Assembly (NCBI RefSeq): GCF_001540865.1
Contig: NC_033621.1
Coordinates: 15,188,213 to 15,252,212 of the forward strand
Source of the DNA: Ananas comosus
Taxonomy: Eukaryota; Streptophyta; Magnoliopsida; Poales; Bromeliaceae
DNA: 64,000 bases
Direction of reading: 5' to 3'
Shown here: piece by piece, positions 11,081-22,963 of the stretch
Layout: each line of letters begins with the position of its first letter
Numbering within the stretch: the stretch's first letter is position 1
Notes under the pieces: model-generated
Databases searched by the model: none
What the model was told of the DNA's origin: nothing
Seen by the model: the letters and a program-made list of their open reading frames with translations, nothing else
Position numbers and translations under genes: made by a program

Positions 11081-11541
11081 ATTTTAAAATTTAATTTTCA
11101 AAATTAGTTATAAAAATTAATTGCAGAATTTAAATGATGCAATAAATATATCAAAAAATTTTAGTAGGCATAGTAGTCCTTCATTAGTTAGTGAAATAAT
11201 TTTAGTAGTTATCGTAGTCCCTCAGTAGTTAGTGAATGAGAAGAGAAATCATTGTTTGTGATTCTTGCAATTAATTTTCGTCAAATATAAAATTAACTCA
11301 TCAAATTTTTTTATTTTATTTTTTAATGTATAATTTATATATGAATGCTCAATATTATAAAATTAATATTTATATCTAATACCAGTAGTCTAAATTATTT
11401 AACATTTATTTATATATTTTACATTTTATAAAAATAAATAGTAAATTATATAATAAATTATTATATAATAATATATCTATATACAAATAATTACTATATA
11501 TAATAATAAATATATAATAAATAAATATATAATATATAAAT

Positions 11542-11577
<36 letters not shown>

Positions 11578-11630
11578 TATATATATATATATAATTATTA
11601 TTATCACACTATATTACTAATATATATATA
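11081..11630. other. AT-rich DNA with (TA)n tracts
   Basis: Very AT-rich with several TA runs. It may be the body of the Helitron ending at 11046. No coding potential. Confidence 0.45.
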
Positions 11631-11884
11631 GTCCGGCTACGTTACTTTTACTCAGATTGGCTCCCTACTCATAAGTATTTTGGCCTTTAATATTATTTCA
11701 TTGATCATTTCCACCTGATTCAGTATCATAATATTAAAAACGACACTACCATTCAACCCTAGGGATCCTATCATTCTAACTGGGCGACCATCATCGATCC
11801 TGAACCAACAATATTCCATTAATTCAACGTGTTAAAAATTTATGAGTATAAGGGGGTATACTCATAAGGAGTATAGTAGCCCAG
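11631..11884. mobile_element. TA-flanked MITE (GTCCGGCTA type, short core)
   Basis: It starts GTCCGGCTACGTTACTTTTA and ends with GGAGTATAGTAGCCCAG, with TA tracts on both sides. Core words (TTGATCATTTCCACCTGATT) match the short-core family at 16283-16512 and 28462-28684. Confidence 0.6.
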
Positions 11885-11905
11885 TATATATACTATATTA
11901 TATAT

Positions 11906-12126
11906 GAGCTTGAGCTAGAATACTTCTGAAGTATTATTTGGGTTGTCCGCTTGACGTTTTTAACTTGGATGAATAAAAATGTAAGCCTTGAATGATGGAT
12001 GGTAGGCGGATGTGTAGGTGGATAGCTATTTGATCCAATAGCTATTCGGTAATTAACGAGTAGATCCTAAGCGAAGAAAACTAAAAGCACAATGAGGTAA
12101 TATTCTAAAAGTATTCTAGCTCAAGG
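11906..12126. mobile_element. TA-flanked MITE (GCTAGAATACT type)
   Basis: The terminal inverted repeat CTTGAGCTAGAATACTT is present at both ends as an exact complement over about 17 bp; (TA)n flanks on both sides. Confidence 0.7.
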
Positions 12127-12230
12127 TATATATATATAATATAATATATATTATAAATACTATACTATATATATATATATATATATTATATACTATATTA
12201 TTATATATATATATATAATAATTAGGCCAT

Positions 12231-12458
12231 TCAATATATTGATAGCAAAAGATGTTTTTGCCCTAGTCAAGTTCGCTTTAACACTTAGATGGAGAAATTG
12301 TAGGGTGTAGGATGATATTAATTAGTTAGGTGAGTGGTCCCCACTGGTATAATATTTTATCCAATGGTTAGAAATGCATGCAAAGGAGTTGAATCAAAGG
12401 CTAAAAGACTTGGGTGCAAAAAAAAGCCTTTTGCTCATCAATAGGATTCTAGCCAACT
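12231..12458. mobile_element. TA-flanked MITE with TATTGATAGCAAAAG terminus
   Basis: The left end ATATTGATAGCAAAAG and the right end, complement TCCTATTGATGAGCAAAAGG, pair imperfectly, and TA-rich tracts flank it on both sides. The core has the short-family feature GTTAGGTGAGTGGTCCCCAC. Confidence 0.55.
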
Positions 12459-12539
12459 CTCGTCTCTTCTCTGTCTCCTTATATTATATATATATTATAT
12501 ACTATATATATATATACTATAGATATGAGAGAGAGACGA

Positions 12540-12990
12540 GACATGAGAGGGAGGATCAGGGTGGACTCCCTCTTCACTCGTGGTCCCGAACGGCCACTTC
12601 GCGCGACCTCAGGTGGACCCCGTGACCACCACCACTATTGAGCCCCGATTTTTTATCCCGCGCTCCCCCCCCCCCGCCATCGCGCCGTGCCTACGCTCAA
12701 TGCCCGCCTGCTCTCGCGCAGCGCCGCGCGGATGCCGCACCCGCGCACGCGCGCAGGCGCCTACGACTGCGCGGACCCCGCTCCGGCGCCTGCCCTCGCC
12801 TGCGGTGCCAGCGCTGGAGCTGCCCCACTGTCGCGCCGCACGCGTTAGCCGCGCTAGCCCCCGCACCAGCGCCCGCCCCGGCCCCGCGCCGGCAAAGCTC
12901 CTGCTAGCGGTTCCGCCCGCGCCAGCGCCCGCGGCGGCCCGCGTCTCGCGCCCTCGCATGCGCCACGGCCTCCTCGTGACACGTGTGCTG
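12540..12990. other. GC-rich low-complexity block, not called as a gene
   Basis: A sharp island of GC-rich DNA in AT-rich surroundings, open in several frames on both strands. The predicted peptides are Ala/Pro/Arg-rich without a domain. It resembles the GC-rich Helitron cargo at 41090-41480 in composition. It could be a captured CpG-rich fragment. Confidence 0.5.
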
Positions 12991-13111
12991 TTATTGAGGA
13001 ATAATATAAAGTTATAGATGTTACATTACTACCACATTAGTGATAGATCAAGATCTATTCAACTAAATTATACCGTAGAAATTGATTACTGTAATTTGTA
13101 AAGTTTGAGTC

Positions 13112-13856
13112 TGTTGAGCCAATCAGGGACGGACATGTGGTACTCCGGTATTCCACTTAGCTTTATTAATTAGAAGTAATTTCGCTGTGCACCTGGAGTA
13201 TCGGAAGAGTCTTAAACCGTGCGATTTAAGAGGAGTTACAGTAACCGCGAGCAGTTGCAGGCGGTTCCGATCGGCTAGAAGTGGTCCAGAAAAATAGGAG
13301 TAATGGCCGATCATGGATAGGCAATAATTGATTAGTGAGGGCGATCTATAAATAGGCCAATAATGCCCTAGAAAAAGATCTTTTCCCCATGAATAGAAGA
13401 CCACCCTTATTTTCCTTGCAATTTCCTCGTATTTCTTAGGAGTAATCTACTTGTAGCCTTTAATCTTCCAGCATTTATTATTTTTCTCTAGGAGTAGAAT
13501 CTTAATTTGATATGCCCTCAGGCACACTCGACCCCTGTACTTTTTCCACAAGTCATTTTTAATACATTCGAAGGCTTACGGTTCTTTAAGCCGACCAATC
13601 TCTGTGTTTTTATCCATTCGGCTCTTTTGCCGACCTCAGTTTTTATACAATCTGTACATTTGGCTCATCCTGCCGACTCGAATTCCCCTTAGGAGATTCG
13701 AACTCAGCTGATCCGATCCCTCATTAGCTGAATCGCTTGATCCAGTCGAAGGGCGCAAACTTCGAGGGTCATTAATCACAGTCACTACACGCTCCTACGC
13801 GTCCCCCGAGAAAGATCTTTGACTAGGTCAAAGATAAGGACGTTCGGCTACTATCA
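13112..13856 (+). mobile_element. Solo LTR of the Tat-type retrotransposon family
   Basis: It starts TGTTGAGCCAATCAGG, ends GGCTACTATCA, and is flanked by a perfect 5-bp target duplication GAGTC (13107-13111 and 13857-13861). It is the diverged reverse complement of the Tat2 3' LTR at 44280-45021 over its whole length (745 versus 742 bp). Shared stretches include AATCGCTTGAT and GCAAACTTCGAGGGTC. A solo LTR forms when the two LTRs of an inserted element recombine. The candidate TATA region is the GATCTATAAATAGG near 13344. Confidence 0.88.
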
Positions 13857-13861
13857 GAGTC

Positions 13862-14326
13862 AATGCGCGATTATAACAAATTAAGATTTGAAAATCAAAG
13901 TGTCACTTGCCTAACAATTCGAAAAGAAAAAAAATAATTTAACTGATATAAATTTATTAATATGTTTACAATCTATATAAATAATATTTTACAGCACCTA
14001 AAGCATTTTCTATCTATTGAATATAAATGCTAAAACTATAATTTTTGACTACATTAAATTTTTTAAAAATAATAACTATTTCAAATAATTTAATACGGTA
14101 TCAGAATTGGAGGGCTTTTATACAAGCTAGTATTTAATTAGTGGGTGTTTAGTTTTTCGGAAAAGCATAATTTTTTTAAAATTTTTTAAAGATAATCTAG
14201 AAAATTTTGTTTTCAATTTTTTCCCCGTTTTATTTTGAGAAAGTACTAATTTTTCAAAGAATATTTAAAAAATAAAAAAAAATATTTTAAAACCACATGA
14301 AAATTAAAAAATTATATATAGAAAGT
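13862..14326. other. AT-rich DNA, nothing recognised
   Basis: No open frame or repeat boundary I can support. ACGGTATCAGAA near 14096 resembles a copia primer-binding site, but it stands alone. Confidence 0.4.
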
Positions 14327-14878
14327 GAGTCCGGCTATTATACTCTTATGAGTATGATTACTTTCGTACTCATAAGTCATTTTCAATGATAGAGCTTTCA
14401 AATTGACGATTCATACCGTTAAATATTATCTAGAATATTTAAAATTTCTAGAAATCAAATTTTATAATTTTTTGACATCATTTAACTTATGACCAAAAGA
14501 CCAAAAGATCTCAAAATTGATAAATTTTAAAAGCCAACATAGAATATTTTCCAGTTTAATGATATAAAAAGAACCAGAATCGGCTGAATTTTTCATAAAA
14601 AAATTTATTCACTATCTAAATAAAGATCAATAGCTCTGATCTTAAATTAAAGTATTCGATCCTGTATTTTTAGGAAGTTGTTCGATTTTGACTGTTCATT
14701 TTATATTGCTTGATGGATTTTATTATAATTTCAAAATATTTCAAAATTTATTTTCTAAAAATTTCAAATACTCTATATTATATTTAACAGTGTGGATTAT
14801 CTATTCGGAAGCTCCATCATTAAAACAACTTATGAGTACGAATGACTCTATACTCATATAAGTATAGTAGCTCTATTC
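14327..14878. mobile_element. TA-associated MITE, long core, GAGTAT-type ends
   Basis: Left end GTCCGGCTATTATACTC, right end complement GAGCTACTATACTTATATG. The core shares AATGATAGAGCTTTCAAATT and the matching CGGAAGCTCCATCATT near the right end with the elements at 22957 and 23537. A second, partial copy of the same terminus is at 14886-14918, followed by (AT)n. Confidence 0.65.
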
Positions 14879-14945
14879 TACTTGAAGAGTTCGGCTACCA
14901 TACTCTTATAAGTATGAAATATATATATATATATATATATATATC

Positions 14946-15486
14946 GAGTTGAGCTAGAATACTATCGATAGCAAATCGGCTCTTTTGCCACCCATTTGTT
15001 TTCGATGATGAAGCCTCCAAATTGATGATCGGCACCGTTGAATATGATCTATACCATTTGAAGTATTTAGAAATCAAATTTCATATATTTTCGATATTGT
15101 TCTTTTATCCATCGAGTGGATACAAAAATGAACGGCTGAAAATGAATATTCTCAAAAAATAATGATAGGAGTCTTGTAATCAAGATCAAAAGTATAGATC
15201 TTGTTTTAAATAGTTTAAAAAATTTTCTAACAAATATTCAATTGATTTGGATATCTTTATACCGTTAAACGAGAAAACGTCTCATATCGACCATTAAAAT
15301 TATAAATTTTGAAACCCTTTGATCATTAAGCAAATGATGTCGAAAAGATTTGAAATTTGATTTCTAAACACTTCAAGTGATATAGATCATGTTCAACGGT
15401 GCCGATCGTCAATTTGGAGGCTCCATCATCGAAAACAAATGGGTGGCAAAAGAGCCTGTTTGCTATCAATAGTATTCTAGCTCAAC
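14946..15486. mobile_element. TA-flanked MITE, long core, GCTAGAATACTATCGATAG ends
   Basis: GTTGAGCTAGAATACTATCG at the left and its near-exact complement at the right (one mismatch in about 28 bp), sitting between (TA)n tracts. Inside the ends, a second complementary pair (CAAATTGATGATCGGCACCG) extends the stem to over 100 bp. Confidence 0.8.
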
Positions 15487-15530
15487 TATATATATATATA
15501 TATATAATATATATATTTATAGTATAATAT

Positions 15531-16032
15531 AGTCTCTGTATCTTATGAACACGAGCGCTCGGCTCACACTTGTTTCGATGTCTGAATTCGAATGACATCG
15601 CTCCATTAGAACGAATCTAGAATTGAATATCTTAAAATAAATTTGCGATTTTCGATACATTTCTATGATGCGAAAGTGTAAAAATCAATGGTGAACAAGA
15701 AATGCTTTACAAAATAAAATGATATATATAATTTCAGATCATAAGTATTGAACTGTTTTATAGGTAATTATAATTTACTACTCAAAGTCATGCAATTTGG
15801 ATATTTCTAACATCGTTAATACAAACCGTCACCACATGTATTTGCATTAAAATTAGATTTGGGGAGCCATCGTCACTAGCAATAATCGAAAAATCACAAA
15901 ATTTATTTTCTAGGTACTTCAAATACTCTAGATCAACTCTAACAGAGCTGATCGTTGATTCGAAAGTCCGAACATCAAAACCAAAGTGGAAGCACGGAGG
16001 GCTCCGTGCTTCCATAAGCATACCAGCCTACT
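15531..16032. mobile_element. TA-flanked MITE, long core, diverged ends
   Basis: Termini around GTCTCTGTATCTTATGAAC and the complement of CTTCCATAAGCATACCAGCC pair weakly. Core words near the right end (CTTCAAATACTCTAGATCA, ATCGTTGATTCG) match the other long-core elements. (TA)n on both sides. Confidence 0.5.
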
Positions 16033-16054
16033 ATATATATATATATATATATAT

Positions 16055-16274
16055 GGAACTAGGTTAGAATACTATTAATAACACTAAGTTATTAGTGCTA
16101 TTAAATTTTCGGCCACTGGATGAAGTGATGTGCAGATAGGATGATAGTGGCTTAGTGGGTGGTTGGTTAAATAGTATGATTTAATGGGTGAAAATGGTCA
16201 AAGGAATAGAATCTAATGGTGGAAAAATTGATATTACCAAGTGCTTGGTGCTAACGGTAACATTGTATTCTCTC
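16055..16274. mobile_element. TA-flanked MITE, short core, GAATACTATTAATA ends
   Basis: It starts GAACTAGGTTAGAATACTAT; the right end contains the imperfect complement. The core GTGGGTGGTTGGTTAAATAG is the reverse complement of a core word in the elements at 16534 and 28462. Confidence 0.6.
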
Positions 16275-16282
16275 TATATGTA

Positions 16283-16512
16283 TAGTCCGACTTTGGTGTT
16301 TTTAAAGATACAAAGTGCTGTGTAGTTGTAAGTTTTTTGCCGTTAGATGTATCCCTTTGATCATTTCTATCCGTTTGATCATATACTATTAAACCAACCA
16401 CTCACTCAATTCTAAACAAATCATTATCATTCTAACCGCACATTTTTTCATACAAGGGTCAAAAAATCTACAAGCACTAATAACCTTTTACTTTTAAAAG
16501 TATAAAATTTTA
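16283..16512. mobile_element. TA-associated MITE, short core
   Basis: It begins AGTCCGACTTTGGTG and carries the short-core words GCCGTTAGATGTATCC and CCAACCACTCACTC. The right end is decayed. Confidence 0.5.
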
Positions 16513-16533
16513 ATTATATTTATATATAGAGAG

Positions 16534-16782
16534 AGTTCGGTTACTATATTTTTATGAGTATAGATCCCTTTATACTTTTATGACTTCGGCCGTTAGATCT
16601 ACCCCGTTGATTATTTTCATCCGTTAGATCATACTATTCAACTAACCACCCACTCAACCCTAGAGGACCACTACCATCCTAATTAGGGACCACTGTTATA
16701 CTAACCGTACATTCTCTCATCCAATTGCCGAAAAGTTATGAGTATAAAGGACTCTATACTGAAGAGTATTGTAGGCCTTGCC
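16534..16782. mobile_element. TA-associated MITE, short core, GAGTATAG ends
   Basis: Left end AGTTCGGTTACTATATTTTT; right end complement contains GGCCTACAATACTC. The core has GTTAGATCTACCCCGTTGAT and ACTAACCACCCACTC. A further truncated element of the same kind follows at about 16790-16893. Confidence 0.6.
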
Positions 16783-16893
16783 CATATATAGAGCACAATT
16801 ACTGTACTCTTGTGACTATAGGTCTATTTACACTTACACGTTTTCCATCGTTAAATTTACTCATTGACTATTTTTATCCATTAGATCATACTA

Positions 16894-17133
16894 AAGAATA
16901 ATTTTTCAAACGACTTTATAAAATCGAAATGGTGAGCGATATATATAGAATTGAAGGGCGGGTCGTGGTCGGAGCGGACGAGGGGCCGCCGATGTCGGCG
17001 TGGGGCGGCTATCATGCGCGGGATTTTAAAACTCCCCCACCCCCACCCACACAAAAAAATAAACGAAAAAGAAAATTGTCGGGATGCGGGTCTAGCTGGC
17101 GCCACGTGTCCGCCGCATTCGGAAAGATTCCGA

Positions 17134-17165
<32 letters not shown>

Positions 17166-17900
17166 CAGCAGGACCACGAGGCGAAATCCGATTCCAACTC
17201 TGACGCCCGAATCCAGCTTTTCCCCCTCTTTTTTTTTTTCTATAATGGAAAAAAAAAGAAAAGAAAAGTTTTGTTGCGTAGAAATGGGAATCAGCAGCCG
17301 CTGATTTTGCTGGACCCCGCGCACGCGCCGACCGTACAATTGTCCTCCTCCAATCCAGAAAGTCTGGGACCGCTCGGTCCACAGCTGATCACCCGTGATC
17401 CTCTCCTCGACAGCTCTCCTCAAGTGGGTGTTTGGATGCACGTAAACAGTAAAAAAAAAACGTTTTTCATAAAAAAAATTTTAACTAAAAATTTGGTTTG
17501 TCTACGAAGGGATACAAAATGTTTAAAGAAAAGTAACAGTTAATTAAATATAAGCAATTTATATTACTGTAGAGTGAAGAATCCTTTTTTTTTTTTTTTC
17601 ATATTCAATACATACGAAATATCTAAAGCCGTATAGTATTATGTGTTATTTACTACAGCTTTAGTTAAATTACATACTCGAGTTTTGGAGAACCTGGTCT
17701 ATAAAACACGGTCCATGCAATAACTTGGCTACGTAACGACATGATGACGTGGCGACTCACAAACGCGACACGCCGCAGGGCTGAAGTTAGTGGATGGTGA
17801 GAGAGGTCGGCACGTGCTCATTGGATACAATAATACGCGTCGATATCCGTGGGATCAGTGGGACATCATGCTTACGTAAGCATTTTTTTGCCTACTATAT
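16894..17900. other. Gene-poor stretch with promoter-like ACGT motifs
   Basis: GC-richer, apparently single-copy DNA with a (CT)n run (about 17132-17164) and several ACGT-core motifs: GCCACGTGTCC near 17102, GATGACGTGGCG near 17743, GGCACGTGCTC near 17809, and CTTACGTAAG near 17871. Open frames up to 204 codons exist on both strands, but they are low-complexity and motif-free. It could be a displaced promoter/5' region; I do not call a gene. Confidence 0.35.
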
Positions 17901-17902
17901 AC

Positions 17903-18222
17903 GGGGGAACTACAACTGCGCCCGGTGTATCCCTACGTCTCATACACCGTATCTTTTTATATTTAATAATTCGTACGTGTTTCAAAATTAAGTTTAAAAC
18001 TAATTACTTGCATGTTTACTAAGCCTCAAAAATCAAACAAAACTAGTCTTTGACCTGCGTATTACGCAAATACTTTTTAAATTTCTATTTTTGGCGCGTG
18101 TGAATTACTTGCCTTTACAATATTGTTACATTTAATTAGGAAAATAGGTGTTCAAAAATTTTAGATTTCGAGGGTGTATGAGATTTATCAATACACCCGG
18201 TGCAGGTAATAGTTGTCAGGTC
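17903..18222. mobile_element. MITE with CCGGTGTAT-type inverted repeats
   Basis: The left arm (ACAACTGCGCCCGGTGTAT, CTCATACACCG) is complementary to the right arm (GGGTGTATGAG, ATACACCCGGTGCAGG, AGTTGTC). About 320 bp and no coding capacity. The superfamily is not clear from the sequence. Confidence 0.55.
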
Positions 18223-18935
18223 AATAATGGACCCAATTATTATTATAATAATAAAAGCACACGTAAGCGCTTTTGGATGTTGGGGGTTCTATACAATGCT
18301 TTTTAAAAGAATAATAACGTAGTTAATTAAAGCATATTTAACCTTTCTAATTTGTGGCCTGTGTTGTCACGTACGATGGCCCCTGCTGATGTGTGTTATA
18401 CATTATAATATCAGAATATATATATATAACTCGATATTTGAATCATGTGTGCTTAATATTAAGCTTGGACGTGACAAATGATGCTCGGCTTGTGACATTC
18501 ACATTTGAGGTCCATGATGAAATGTATGCTTGTGCCTTTTTGAGATGCGGAAAGAAAATATCATGTGATTGTGTGACATTTTGGATAAGGAGAGAGAATA
18601 TGTAACCAAGATACGATTTTTATATGAGTTAATTAAAGGTTTAAAAGGGGAAAAATAAAGGCTAGAAATATAGGTGGGAATTATTAAATTAATTATTGAC
18701 ATGTGGAAAGTAATGGGATTGTAATTAGATGATAAGCATTAGAGCTTCAATGCCTCCACTACTATGCTATTATTCCTAGTGCAAATTGCCACTCCCTAGG
18801 GAATTAATTAGGTGAGGGATGTGGCTAGCTAGATTTTTTACTAAGCTCCTTTGGAATGTTTTTAATATGATAACTTAATAGAAATATATATGGGTTTTAA
18901 TTATTATTATTATTATTATTTTGCATGCATAATTA
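18223..18935. other. Intergenic DNA, nothing recognised
   Basis: A (TTA)n run lies at about 18900-18921. Short open frames at 18393-18605 and 18499-18702 show no family character. Confidence 0.4.
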
Positions 18936-18948
18936 ACCCTTTAAAAAA

Positions 18949-19105
18949 ATTTTTTTTTTTGAGAGAAATGTAGCATGCTACTCATTTCGTTTATTTTCTT
19001 TAGAAATAAACTTCGTTGGAAATGTGAAGTAATTAGACTTCGAACTTGGGACCTCGGGTACTAACAACGAAACCTTTTGCCATTTGCGCTGGAGACGGTC
19101 GGTAT
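18949..19105 (-). mobile_element. tRNA-derived SINE, copy 2
   Basis: Same family as 425-557. The minus strand reads from a GC-richer tRNA-like head (CAGCGCAAATGGCAAAAGG), through a B-box-like AAGTTCGAAGTC, to an A-tail (the T-run at 18951-18960). Flanked by a near-perfect 13-bp target duplication: AACCCTTTAAAAA at 18936-18948 and AAACCTTTAAAAA at 19106-19118. Confidence 0.8.
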
Positions 19106-19118
19106 AAACCTTTAAAAA

Positions 19119-19706
19119 TGTGAAATTGAGAAAACATCCTACAATGTATTTGCTTGACTACTACTGAAAATAATAATTAACCTTATTTATGCATGTGCTT
19201 TGCAAGGAGTGCATATATTCCCTGCAAAATCAAGGGATATATATGCCAAGGGAATTTTGTAGTTTACTTATGGCAAGATGTATGTACAAATAATCAAGGT
19301 TTTCAGGGATACAGGTGCAAATATATAGCACCTTAATTTGCAAGAGTATGCACGCAACCTCATAAAGTTGAAGGGAGAATATTTTTTTTTTTTAAAAAAA
19401 AACTATGAAAGAAATGTAAATAAGTATATGAGAAATTTTAGGATGCCAGTGTTGTGAAGGAGCCGACTGATCGAGGGATTACTGAGCACATTTCAAAACC
19501 GTATGACTTATGAGCACAGCAAAAACTCGGATTTTACGTAAATAAGAAAAATAATATTTTGAAAACCGAATCAAATAGCGATCCAAAAATATTATTGGGT
19601 CAAGTGTCATTGATTCAACCAGCGGATGAACTAGTAGTTGAACCACTGACGTCAACATGACATTATAAATATTTAATTATTATTTTAATTTTATTATATA
19701 AAAATA
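19119..19706. other. AT-rich intergenic DNA, nothing recognised
   Basis: No gene, RNA or transposon boundary I can support. Confidence 0.4.
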
Positions 19707-20544
19707 TCTATACTAATCTATGAATCTCCAATATCTTACTGTGGCGTTACTTCCTTCTTTCAAAACTGTTTTTTTTCATCTCGCAACCTCCAAAACCTCT
19801 CATCTTCAAAACCGTTCCCTCCTTATCTCTCAATAAAACCACAATTGAATGCATATAATTGTACCAAAACTATTCCCTCTCAACTCCCAACCTCCAAAAC
19901 CCCTCATCTTCCAAAACCGTTCCCTCCTCATCTCCCAATAAAACCACAATTGAATGCATGTACTTCAACAAAATTTTATAGGATTATTGACCTTCCACCT
20001 GTTGAATTGAGAGCACAATAGAATAGAATATTCGATTCCTTATAGCTCTACTTCTAGCAGTAGTTTTTTTTTTTTCGTTTTTTACATTTAATTTGTTGTT
20101 CGCTTGGAGCTTAGGAAAGCATTTTGGCACATTTATGTTTTTTTTTAATTCATTCTAACTTCTTGAAAAGTTTCCTTTTGTTTCAGAGAGATNGCATGCA
20201 TCATTCTAAGGATTGTTAGCTGTATGGAAATGCATATCATGCTTTGGTTGTTGATTGGTAAATGTAGGTTGTGGTTGAGATCCTGTTGTATCCGTTGGTA
20301 CGCCGTGTAAATACAATGGAGACTCTGCCCGAGTGGACAGAGGAACTTTGTATTTGTGGCGGGTCTGTACGTCACGTGGGCCAGGTTGAAAAAAAATGGC
20401 ACGCTTTCCGCAACTCTGTTTTCAAAAGGCTTTTAAAATCAGCCCCGGGGCGTGACACTTCTTTACATTCATATTTATTTATTTAATTTGTAAATTTTTA
20501 TTATAATATTTTTTTCCGCTACATCGCGCGGGTCACTACACTAG
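19707..20544 (+). mobile_element. Non-autonomous Helitron (838 bp)
   Basis: The 5' end is TCTATACTAATCTATGAATC after an A. The 3' end has a GC hairpin (CCGCTACATCGCGCGG) followed by GTCACTACA and CTAG, then T. This is the Helitron signature: 5' TC, 3' hairpin plus CTRR, insertion between A and T, no target duplication. No Rep/helicase is present. It contains a 160-bp piece of LTR sequence (see 20296-20457). Confidence 0.68.
20296..20457 (-). mobile_element. LTR fragment inside the Helitron
   Basis: On the minus strand it begins TGTCACGCCCCGGGGC and continues colinearly with the start of the LTR at 32792 (GTAGAAAGCGTGCC, CTGGCCCA, GTGACGTACA, CCGCCACAAATACAAAG) for about 160 bp. It is either captured by the Helitron or inserted into it. 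Confidence 0.7.
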
Positions 20545-22899
20545 TACATATTATAGAGGGAAACAAAGTTATAGAAGAAAATAAATTTCAATCATATTCA
20601 ATGGAGCAACCTAATCCTCAAAATCAGAAAATAAAGACAGCAATGCTATAGAAAGAAGTTTTTTCAGCCCCATTTATAAGAAATTGATTAAATTATCATA
20701 TAGAAGGAAACATTTCAAGCTGATAATTATTTACCATATATTTTATTATTTTCTTGTAAACTAGTCTCTAGAATATTCTCTCATATGTATATAAATATTT
20801 ATCCTTAAGAATAATAAAGTGTGAAATCTTTTACCCAATACCTTTGTAATGCATATATTATTATTGTAGTGTCATACTTATTTATAAAATACTGATTTTT
20901 AGACCAAATTAAGTAGATACAAAATTTAAGTTTCATTTTTTTTTTATGACTAATCTATGCTGATAGAAAATAAGATCAAGTTAATTTTAAGCCATTAGAT
21001 TTTAATATGACTTGATCAAAAAAATTTGGTCAATTTGATTAAAATCTGACCAGTTCATCAGTTCGATGGTTGAACCGCCGGTGCAAATGATCAAAACTAT
21101 TTTTTGATTTATCTGGTTCAAAGGGTTCAACTGAATCACTTTATAAACTACGTCACGGTCGGGCCGATTGGATCGGCGTATTTGACCGGATTTTTAAATC
21201 ATTGGAAAAAATAACGCGAGAACAAACGTTAAAAAACAAACACCAGAATAGCAAAGCAATAAGCACTAAGAGAGAATATATGAACACAGGATTTACGCGG
21301 TTTGGCTAATGGTGTGTCGGTCTATGTTCATGGGCAAAACATTTTCAATGCAATTTTCAATTAATCCACGACACAGTAATATTATACGGAGTAGATTAGA
21401 TATAAAAATCTCTCTAAGGATCTCTTTTACGTTTCTCTCTCAACTGAGGGTATAACAATGAATCTCTAAACTCAAGAATATAAATTATGAGAGTTTAAAA
21501 TTCTAAACCCCAAGTTTTATCAGAAAATCCGAATCTTGGATTTACTTCTAATAGTTGATATCCCTTCTTAAAAACCCAATCTAAAATATCTTTGAATCAT
21601 TTTTAGTCTCAAAGTACAAGATTAGATCAAGTTGAATCAAATCCAACTTATCTTGTCGTTGCAGGTCCGACTACCGGTATTCGAATAGGAATACCGGTAC
21701 TTGCAATGCCCCAAGCATGTGAAGTACCGATACTCCAGATTGAGTACTAGTACTCAACACAAATTTCAGTTTACACAACTTGATCATGTTTTGAGGATCT
21801 TTGGTTCGAGAACCGAAACTAGGTACTTAAAGTTAGGTATCGGTGCGTGACATCCAAAAATCTAAAATATTCGACTTTTTACCAAAATATCGACTCAAAA
21901 CATGACTTCACATAATACAAGATGTTGAAATATAAAATCATTAAAGCATTTTATTAAAAAAAGGGAAAAAAACAAAATCATGAAAGTAACTAAATCTTTT
22001 CCTGGGCTAAAATAATGTTCCTATTTTTAAAGACCAAAATGGTCTCCTAACCTTGAGAGTTGAGAAGAGGCTCACCAATTAATCACAGGTTTTTAGCAGT
22101 AGCCGTATAGTGCTAATTAATTAAATTTACCTTCAGCTAATTATATCAATTCCAGAAGGTAAAAATGTAGGGAGACCCCCTTAACTCTATCAAATTTCAA
22201 AATTGACTCTCTCAGCTTCAACTTTTTTTTTTCTTTTTTTCTTTTTTTGGTTGGAACCCCGAAACTTTCAACATTTTGCAATTAAGTGATTTTACTTAGA
22301 TAAATTAGAGAATTTACTGAATTCATCACTGATTTACCAAATTTAATATTTTCAATCATCTTTAGCAAATGAAACCAAAGCAAATTTAGATCTCAAAGGG
22401 GCCATTTCAAAATGGCCAATATTTGAGGGGATCTTCACAAACATATTTTCATCATTCTAGAATTATCCCTTAACTAATCACCGTTTATATGAGGATATAT
22501 GGTTTTTGGTTCATTACTATGACCAAACATTACAATATATATCTGGTACACTATATATAACTTCAAACTTTTTATCTACAATTATAATTTCAAAATGTTG
22601 AAAATGCTTTTTTTTTTTTTTTTGGGTGGAGGGGAGGAAAAATGATTGATTATATAGTTCATAGATGCCCGCGACTCCAAAGATATGACAACAATATAAA
22701 GTCTAGAATGAAAGGTGATCGATCATATATATTTAATGCATAAGAAGTTAAATCCACGTGTTGGACTACGTACGTACATGCATCTATTAGCTTCTTTTTT
22801 TTTTTTTGAAGTCATAAAAAATTGATTCTTGGTTGTTGCTCTTCACTAGCTAGTGTGATGTACTAGCTAGTCACGTTGTTTGGCTAATATTTTAAAAGC

Positions 22900-22956
<57 letters not shown>
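20545..22956. other. Intergenic DNA with decayed retrotransposon-like sequence
   Basis: No gene supported. About 21190-21860 has the style of a decayed LTR-retrotransposon flank (GGAATACCGGTACTTGC, AGTACTAGTACTC), but I cannot place its ends. A (TA)n tract and a (GA)n tract of about 19 units end the stretch (22904-22958). Confidence 0.35.

Positions 22957-22963
<7 letters not shown>

Noticed and set aside
12580..13017. 145-codon Ala/Pro/Arg-rich frame
   Set aside because: Same composition bias on the opposite strand, no motif, no splice context.
16881..17543. Overlapping frames of 186 and 204 codons
   Set aside because: No recognisable domain; both strands are open because of homopolymer and CT runs.
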